This document shows, piece after piece, positions 58,670-64,000 of a stretch of DNA of 64,000 bases. Each line of letters opens with the position of its first letter. Within the stretch, counting starts at the first letter, position 1. The notes beneath the pieces are model-generated. The model made no database searches and was not told where the DNA came from. It saw nothing but the letters and a program-made list of their open reading frames with translations. A program made the translations under genes and the position numbers. The DNA comes from Corynebacterium sp. HMSC27B11 (GTDB lineage: Bacteria; Actinomycetota; Actinomycetes; Mycobacteriales; Mycobacteriaceae): NCBI RefSeq assembly GCF_001815985.1, contig NZ_KV823550.1, positions 1-64,000 of the forward strand. Direction: 5' to 3'.

Positions 58670-59620
58670 TTAACGGTTCTTGATCTCCTCGGTTGCCTGC
58701 GGGGCAACGTCGAAGAGGTCACCAACGATACCGAAGTCTGCGATCTCGAAGATCGATGCCTCGTCATCCTTGTTGACCGCAACGATGGTCTTGGAGGTCT
58801 GCATACCAGCCTTGTGCTGGATAGCACCGGAAATGCCCAGTGCGATGTACAGGTTCGGGGACACGGTGACACCGGTCTGGCCGACCTGGAACTTGCCCGG
58901 GTAGTAGTCCGCGTCGACTGCGGCACGGGATGCACCAACGGCACCGCCGAGCGCGTCGGCCAGTGGCTCGACAACGTCGGTGAAGCCCTCGGAGCCGCCC
59001 ACGCCACGACCACCGGAGACGACGATCTTCGCCTCAGCCAGGTCCGGACGGTCGCCGGCCTCAGCCGGAGCGAAGCTGGTGATCTTCACAGCGGTCGGGC
59101 CAGCGCCCGGCAGCTCGACTGCCTGGATCTCACCGGCAGCGTCCTGCGGCTCCGGATCGATGGAGCCGGCCTGCCAGGTGAAGACCGGGGCCACGCCTGC
59201 GGCACCGGAGTCGACGATGTACTCGCCACCGAAGACCGGCTTCTTAGCGTTGCGCTCGGCGTCGATCTCGGTGATGCCGTAGACCGCACCGGAGCCCACG
59301 CGTGCGGACACGCGGCCAGCAACCTCGTTGCCGGTAGCGGACGCAGAGACCAGGACCGGAACCTGCAGGTGAGCGGCGAGCCCGGAGAGGGCGTCGACGG
59401 ACGGGGTGATGAGCAGGGAGTCAGCCTCGTCGGACTCGGCAGCGTAGATGGTCTCCGCGCCAGCAGCAGCCAGCTCGGACTTCAGGCCCTCAGCGGTGCC
59501 CGGCTTGCCAACAACGACGGCGCCGACCTGGCCGAATACGCGACCAGCGGTGATGAGCTCGCGAGTGGAGTTCTGCAGCTCACCTTCAACGTGATCAACC
59601 AGTACCAATACGTTGGTCAT
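58670..59620 (-). CDS. etfA: Electron transfer flavoprotein alpha subunit
   Basis: A 316-residue ETF alpha subunit, which holds FAD and passes electrons from acyl-CoA and other dehydrogenases to the quinone pool. The C-terminal FAD-binding signature is clear: [21 protein letters not shown], and [25 protein letters not shown] precedes ATG 59620. It follows etfB by 62 nt in one operon. Confidence 0.95.
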   Translation of the reverse strand: MTNVLVLVDHVEGELQNSTRELITAGRVFGQVGAVVVGKPGTAEGLKSELAAAGAETIYAAESDEADSLLITPSVDALSGLAAHLQVPVLVSASATGNEVAGRVSARVGSGAVYGITEIDAERNAKKPVFGGEYIVDSGAAGVAPVFTWQAGSIDPEPQDAAGEIQAVELPGAGPTAVKITSFAPAEAGDRPDLAEAKIVVSGGRGVGGSEGFTDVVEPLADALGGAVGASRAAVDADYYPGKFQVGQTGVTVSPNLYIALGISGAIQHKAGMQTSKTIVAVNKDDEASIFEIADFGIVGDLFDVAPQATEEIKNR

Positions 59621-59682
59621 GGATTTTCCTCTTTCCTAATGTGGCAGGGAATGTCGGGTTATGGAACGTGAAAAGCGGTGAG

Positions 59683-60471
59683 CTAGATCAGCTTTTCCTT
59701 AGCGAGGAACTCGACGAGCTTCTTGCCGCCGTCGCCCTCATCGGTGATCTTCTCACCGGCAGACTTCGGTGGCTTCGGCGTGACGCCAGCGACCGAAGAG
59801 GTTGCGTTGCCGCCGCCGACGTTCGCCGGATCGACACCGATGTCGGAGAGGCTGAGCTCCTTGATCTCCTTCTTCTTCGCGGCCATGATGCCCTTGAAGA
59901 CGGCGAAGCGCGGGGTGTTGGCCTTCTCCGTGACGGAGACGATGGCCGGGGTCGGCGCCTCGAGGCCGAAGATGCCCTCCTCGGTGACGCGCTTACCGGT
60001 GACGGTGCCGCCCTCGACAGCCAGCTCCTCCATGTGGGTCAGAGCCGGGATCTGACGGTACTCGGCCAGCAGGCCCGGGATAGCGCCCGCAACACCGTCG
60101 GTGGATGCGTTACCAGCGATGATGAGCTCAATGTCCTCGATCTGGTTGAGCGCGTTGCTCAGCGTCCAGGCGGTACCCAGGACGTCGGAGCCCTCGAGGC
60201 CCTCATCGGTGACCAGGATTGCCTCGTCGCAGCCCAGGGACAGTGCCTTGCGCAGCGCCTCGGTCGCGCGGGTCGGACCCACGGAGAGCACGATGACGTT
60301 GCGGGAGGAGTCTGCTTCCTTCAGCTGGAGTGCAGCCTCGACAGCGTTCTCGTTGATCTCATCGAGAACAGCGTCGGCGCTGTCACGGTCCAGACGGAAG
60401 TCGTCCTCACGGAGCTTGCGCTCGGAGTACGTATCCGGCACCTGCTTAACCAGAACAACGATGTTCGACAT
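59683..60471 (-). CDS. etfB: Electron transfer flavoprotein beta subunit
   Basis: A 262-residue ETF beta subunit that binds AMP and docks on partner dehydrogenases. Features include VKQVPDTYSERKL at the start, the ALRKALSLGCDEAILVTD motif and DGVAGAIPGLLAEY. First gene of etfB-etfA, with GAAAGG before ATG 60471. A role in fatty-acid beta-oxidation fits the acyl-CoA synthetase elsewhere in the window, although no dehydrogenase is adjacent. Confidence 0.95.
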   Translation of the reverse strand: MSNIVVLVKQVPDTYSERKLREDDFRLDRDSADAVLDEINENAVEAALQLKEADSSRNVIVLSVGPTRATEALRKALSLGCDEAILVTDEGLEGSDVLGTAWTLSNALNQIEDIELIIAGNASTDGVAGAIPGLLAEYRQIPALTHMEELAVEGGTVTGKRVTEEGIFGLEAPTPAIVSVTEKANTPRFAVFKGIMAAKKKEIKELSLSDIGVDPANVGGGNATSSVAGVTPKPPKSAGEKITDEGDGGKKLVEFLAKEKLI

Positions 60472-60661
60472 GCGTTGGCCTTTCGTGATTGCGTGTTAGT
60501 TTCCAGTTCAGCTTAGCTTGAAAAACGTGAGCTTCGCCACAACACATTAATATTTTTCTAGAACCACCCCGCCATGCGGGCTGGGCGTGTCACCGTCCGT
60601 TCTACCCAACCGGCACACCCCGCGCCCGCGCTTTGCGCCAACCGGCAGCGAATTCGCAGAA

Positions 60662-61933
60662 TTAGCGCTTGTCGGGGGCTACCGCGCGGCAGATATAGGC
60701 CACCACCCCGCTGCTCACCCCGCCCCCGCGCTGCGTCGAGTTCCGCTCCCCCAGCCGCGCGATGACGACCGTCGCCTCGCCCTTGCCCTTCAGCTTCAGC
60801 TTCGCGCGCAGCTGGTCGGGATTGATATCCGCCCCGCGCACGAGGATCTCCAGCTTGCCGACTCCTCGTTGCTGCAAAGCCTTGCGCAACTGCTTGACAG
60901 GCACGGCATCCAACACCTCGAAGGCCCGCATGCCCGCCGGGATGTGGTCCCCCGTGACATAAGCCAGGTTCGGGTCCACCAACCACAGCCCCTCCCGGGC
61001 CGCGAAGTGGCGCACCAGCCCAGCGCGAATGAACGCTGCATCCGGTTCCATGATGTACCGGCCAGGCTGCCCCGCGCGTGCTGCGACGTCGTCTTCTGAC
61101 AGCTCCGGCTCCCAGCTGGCCAGGGCGTCCACGCTGTCCCCCTGACTGCTGGTGCTGATCACCACAGCCCGGCGCGCCAACCCCTCGCTATCCCGGGCTT
61201 CCGGGGACACCAGCCCGGCGGTTAAGGCACAGGCCTCCTTGGCTTGCCCGTCCACGCTGATGACATCCACCTGGCCGGCCCAGTCCTCGAGCTCGGCGAA
61301 GTCCACTCCCGGGGCGAGTTTCACCATCAACTCGTGGCCAGGATAGGTCGCGACCAGACCGCTAACCGGGGGCTGCATGTCCTCGAGCCGGTGAATCCGC
61401 CCCGAGGAGTTGCGCCGAGCCGGGTCCGCAAGGATCACCGGCTTCTCCCCCGGTGTCCCTCCCCAGGGCTCGAGAGCATCGGCCACCCGCACCTCGACCG
61501 CCGGGCAGTTTGTGCGAGCCATCTCCACCCGAACCGGATCAATATCGGAGCCGCTGCACGCCAGCCCGGCCTCCTTAAACGCCACAAGCTCGGTCCCCAC
61601 CGAGCAGGTGACGTCGCGCGCCACCGCCACCCCCAGTGCTGCGAGGTGCCGAGCACGGAACCGCGCCACGGCCAACGGGGTGGACTGCTGGGCAGCATCC
61701 TTATCGGTCCACCACCCGGCCGCGAGTTCCCCAGGTAGCTTCACCGCCACAATCCGGCGGGCTTCGACCAGCTCGGCCACCGCCCGGGCGTTGTCACCCC
61801 AGGCTTTGCGCAACGCTGCCATATCGGACACCACGCTGCGCTGGCTGAGCTCAAGCTCGCCGGCCTGCGCGATGGCGGTGCCGGCGTCGGGAGAGGACTG
61901 GAGCCACTGAAGCTCCTCAAAGCTAAAAGACAA
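60662..61933 (-). CDS. Class I SAM methyltransferase-like protein with THUMP-like C-terminus
   Basis: A 423-residue protein of an actinobacterial family whose members are annotated THUMP-like/SAM-dependent methyltransferase. The central region has a SAM-fold pattern (DVTCSVGTELVAFKEAGLACSGSDID with the acidic loop end), then LADPARRNSSGR; the C-terminal ~80 residues are the THUMP-like part. A nucleic-acid or tRNA target is likely but unproven. Start: TTG 61933 giving LSFSFEELQWL, with GTAGG upstream; 7 nt after the Nudix stop codon. Longer in-frame openings overlap the Nudix gene. Confidence 0.78.
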   Translation of the reverse strand: MSFSFEELQWLQSSPDAGTAIAQAGELELSQRSVVSDMAALRKAWGDNARAVAELVEARRIVAVKLPGELAAGWWTDKDAAQQSTPLAVARFRARHLAALGVAVARDVTCSVGTELVAFKEAGLACSGSDIDPVRVEMARTNCPAVEVRVADALEPWGGTPGEKPVILADPARRNSSGRIHRLEDMQPPVSGLVATYPGHELMVKLAPGVDFAELEDWAGQVDVISVDGQAKEACALTAGLVSPEARDSEGLARRAVVISTSSQGDSVDALASWEPELSEDDVAARAGQPGRYIMEPDAAFIRAGLVRHFAAREGLWLVDPNLAYVTGDHIPAGMRAFEVLDAVPVKQLRKALQQRGVGKLEILVRGADINPDQLRAKLKLKGKGEATVVIARLGERNSTQRGGGVSSGVVAYICRAVAPDKR

Positions 61934-61940
61934 CCGCGAC

Positions 61941-62879
61941 CTACTGCAGGTAGGAGCCCGGACGGTGCTCGAACGGGTGCTCCGGCAGCTCCGCCGGGTC
62001 CACCGCAAACTTCATCCCCGGGGCGAAGACGCGCTTCGGGCGACCGTACATCTTGGATTCCATGAGGTAGTACTCGGCCATATAGGGCTCGTCGATCGGC
62101 TCGTCCAGCACGGGGTCCACCGAAAGTCCCGACGAGAAGTCCATGACCTCGTCGACCGTGCGGAAGGTGCTCAGCAGCTTCAGCTGCGCCCACGTCGGGG
62201 GCATCAGGCTAATCTTCCGGGAACGCCACCCGTCGAGCAGCGTTGACGGGCGGAACCAGCCCGTGGACGTGGCCTCCCGCGTGTCCCCGGTCGTGTCCTG
62301 CCCCTCCGGCAGACGGGCGACGAAAAATGCCGTGTCGTAGCGGATCGGCTGCCCCTCTGGGGTCACCCAATTCGCCCAGGGGCGCAGCAGATCGGCCCGC
62401 AGGATCAGCTTGTGCCGGTCCATGAACGTAGAAAACGGGAGTAGGTGATTCTCCAGCTCCTGGCGCTCGTGCTGGAAGCGCGTGGTGTCCGCGACAATAT
62501 CTCCGTCCTCATTGGAGGCCAGGAGCGTGCCTGCCTCCTCGAAGGTCTCGCGCACCGCGGCACACACGAGGGCGCGGGCAATCGCGGGATCCTTGCGCAG
62601 ACGGTGGGCCCACCAACGAACGTCCGGGCCGGACCAGCGCACATCGGGCGAGTCCACCCCGTCGCCGTCGACGTCACCGGGCATATCGCGAGCATCCACC
62701 CCACCACCCGGGAAGACAGTCATCTCCGCGCAGAACGCCATGGTTGACGCGCGCTCCTGCACGTAGACCTCCGGGCCGGATAGCGTGTCACGCAGCAGAA
62801 TGACCGTGGAGGCATGCCGTGGCTCTACCGGACCCAACTGCTCTGCAAATCCCATCTCGAGCCGGACCTCGCTTTCCAC
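61941..62879 (-). CDS. Nudix hydrolase family protein
   Basis: A 312-residue Nudix-like protein. The box is stretched: the FPGGGVDARD segment and the AAVRETFEEAGTLL helix are separated by an insertion of ~40 residues, so the spacing differs from the classical G-x5-E-x7-REUxEExGU. The insertion is typical of a NUDT19-like (RP2p) group. The substrate is unknown. Start: GTG 62879; ATG 62855 is the alternative. Followed by the THUMP-like gene, 7 nt later. Confidence 0.83.
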   Translation of the reverse strand: MESEVRLEMGFAEQLGPVEPRHASTVILLRDTLSGPEVYVQERASTMAFCAEMTVFPGGGVDARDMPGDVDGDGVDSPDVRWSGPDVRWWAHRLRKDPAIARALVCAAVRETFEEAGTLLASNEDGDIVADTTRFQHERQELENHLLPFSTFMDRHKLILRADLLRPWANWVTPEGQPIRYDTAFFVARLPEGQDTTGDTREATSTGWFRPSTLLDGWRSRKISLMPPTWAQLKLLSTFRTVDEVMDFSSGLSVDPVLDEPIDEPYMAEYYLMESKMYGRPKRVFAPGMKFAVDPAELPEHPFEHRPGSYLQ

Positions 62880-62905
62880 CTAAATCGGTACTTAAAAGAC
62901 TCTAG

Positions 62906-63766
62906 CTAATCCCGCGCCCGGTGGGCTCCACCGCGACGAAGACGGCGGGCGAACCAGCGGCCGTCCTCCTGCTTAACCTCGATGGGCTGGTGGTAGGCCT
63001 TGGTGAGGTTCTCGCTGGTCATGATGTCGGTCAACAGGCCCTGGGCCACGATGTGGCCTTCGTCCAGCAGCATCCCGTGGGTGAATCCCGGCGGGATCTC
63101 CTCCACGTGGTGGGTGACCAACACGGTCGCCGGGGAGTCCGGATCCATCGCGATCTGGCTGAGCAGCTCGATCAGATCTTCGCGGCCACCGAGGTCCAGC
63201 CCGGCACCCGGCTCATCGAGCAGCAACAGCTCCGGGTCGGTCATCAAGGCGCGCGCGATGAGGGTGCGCTTGCGCTCTCCCTCAGACAGCGTGCCCCACG
63301 TGCGGTCGGCCAGGTGATACGCCCCCACGACCTCGAGGGTGTTGACGGCCTGCTCGTAGTCCATCTCGTCGTAGGCCTCCCGCCACCGGCCCATGACGTC
63401 GTAGCCCGCGGAGATGACGATGTCCGAGACCACCTCGTCGTCCGGGATACGGTGAGCCAGGGCAGAGCTGGACATTCCGACGGCGGTGCGGATGTCGCGG
63501 ACGTCGGAGGAGCCCAATCGTTCGCCGATGATGTCCACAGTGCCGGTCGTCGGGAAAAGCTGCGCGCTGGCCAGTCGCATCAGGGAGGTCTTCCCGGCGC
63601 CGTTGGGCCCCATGATGACCCAGCGCTCGTCAAGCTCGACCTGCCAGTCCAGCTCGTGCAGGATCTCGTTGCCGCCCCGGCGCAGCGATACACCGCGCAT
63701 GTCCAGGATCAGGTCCTCCGGCGCCGCCGGCTGGGTTTCCGGGGTGGAAATGACATTGCGTTGCAT
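62906..63766 (-). CDS. ABC transporter ATP-binding protein
   Basis: A 286-residue ATPase: Walker A GPNGAGKTS, signature LSEGERKR, Walker B LLLLDEPGAGLD, switch His in VTHHVEE. No permease gene is adjacent, so it may act with a distant membrane partner or in a soluble role. LSEGERKR is a variant of LSGGQ. Located 26 bp upstream of the Nudix gene on the same strand. Confidence 0.88.
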   Translation of the reverse strand: MQRNVISTPETQPAAPEDLILDMRGVSLRRGGNEILHELDWQVELDERWVIMGPNGAGKTSLMRLASAQLFPTTGTVDIIGERLGSSDVRDIRTAVGMSSSALAHRIPDDEVVSDIVISAGYDVMGRWREAYDEMDYEQAVNTLEVVGAYHLADRTWGTLSEGERKRTLIARALMTDPELLLLDEPGAGLDLGGREDLIELLSQIAMDPDSPATVLVTHHVEEIPPGFTHGMLLDEGHIVAQGLLTDIMTSENLTKAYHQPIEVKQEDGRWFARRLRRGGAHRARD

Positions 63767-63832
63767 GGTAGTTCTCGTTACCTCAGGGGCTCGTGGGATC
63801 GGATCGGGTTACTCCGGCGGATAACCGCGGTT

Positions 63833-64000
63833 CTAGAACAGGGCGCTGGCCATGTTCGTGCGGGCCGCGATGACCTCCGGATCGGCGGCATCATAAAGCT
63901 CGAAGAGCTGCAGCAGCTGCTGCTTCGCGCGGTCCTTCTCCTCGCCCGCGGTGTGGCGCATCGCGGTGACGAGAACGTCGAAGCCCTGGGCCTTCTCACC
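63833..64000 (-). CDS. C-terminal end of a YbbN-like (CnoX) thioredoxin/TPR protein, partial
   Basis: The last 55 codons of a gene that continues beyond the right edge. The frame ends ...ELYDAADPEVIAARTNMASALF before a TAG at 63833-63835, the typical end of the TPR domain of actinobacterial YbbN/CnoX co-chaperone proteins (AMRHTAGEEKDRAKQQLLQL helix). The thioredoxin domain would lie outside the window. The reading rests on C-terminal resemblance only. Confidence 0.65.
   Translation of the reverse strand, partial: GEKAQGFDVLVTAMRHTAGEEKDRAKQQLLQLFELYDAADPEVIAARTNMASALF

Noticed and set aside
63778..63999. A 73-codon minus-strand frame at the right end
   Set aside because: Its Arg/Ser/Pro-rich translation is a frame-shifted shadow; the other minus-strand frame ending at 63833 reads as the C-terminus of a YbbN-like protein.

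Overview
The window is chromosomal DNA from a GC-rich actinobacterium, almost certainly a Corynebacterium. The evidence is gene order: the ilvBNC–mscCG–PH–ilvD, serA–leuB–FAH–gltX, gatB/pfkA/gatA/gatC/ligA and mnmA–nifS–etfA–etfB blocks match C. glutamicum synteny as I recall it. Genes of corynebacterial type (MscCG-like channel, DUF5129 proteins) and the promoters agree. The species cannot be fixed by eye. I see no insertion sequence, prophage, rRNA or CRISPR array.

Layout. 0–3.5 kb: two identical tRNA-Glu genes flanking a BrkB/YihY membrane protein, then tRNA-Gln and gltX. 3.6–9.5 kb: secreted esterase, isochorismate synthase, FAH-family enzyme, and a cNMP/CBS/DUF294 protein with a DEDDh exonuclease. 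9.5–15 kb: leuB, a two-gene ABC-2 transporter and serA. 15–15.66 kb: a 660-bp gap rich in inverted repeats. 15.66–19.7 kb: PAP2 phosphatase and a tandem pair of DUF5129 paralogues. 19.7–29.2 kb: CDF metal exporter, ilvC-ilvN-ilvB, MscS-family channel, PH-domain protein, ilvD. 29–39.4 kb: UvrA paralogue, DoxX protein, GST-like enzyme, FecCD-type importer, acyl-CoA synthetase. 39.4–49.4 kb: gatB, pfkA, MFS exporter, Nudix, gatA, gatC, ACT protein, ilvA, second DEDDh exonuclease. 49.4–64 kb: ligA, MetE-like protein, mnmA, cysteine desulfurase, CitMHS transporter, VWA protein, etfA/etfB, THUMP-like methyltransferase, Nudix, ABC ATPase, and the 3' end of a YbbN-like gene.

How the genes work together. 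Branched-chain amino acid synthesis is nearly complete here (ilvA, ilvB, ilvN, ilvC, ilvD, leuB). serA feeds serine, and the MscCG-like channel next to ilvB is of the glutamate-exporter type. gltX, tRNA-Gln and gatC/gatA/gatB make up the two-step route to Gln-tRNA-Gln. The cysteine desulfurase and MnmA are a sulfur relay for tRNA thiolation.

Regulation is unusually readable. Many genes have a TANNNT -10 element only 6–8 nt before the start codon, the signature of leaderless mRNAs. The clearest regulatory case is ilvB: a near-consensus promoter drives a leaderless 25-codon leader peptide with four consecutive Val/Leu codons, an attenuator. Other candidates are a terminator/antiterminator leader before serA, a Fur/Zur-like box over the FecCD promoter and an LtbR-like box at leuB. 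The most intriguing protein-level signal is the DUF5129 pair, which shares a 49-residue block identical in protein and almost identical in DNA while the rest has diverged, suggesting gene conversion or strong constraint on a cell-envelope module.
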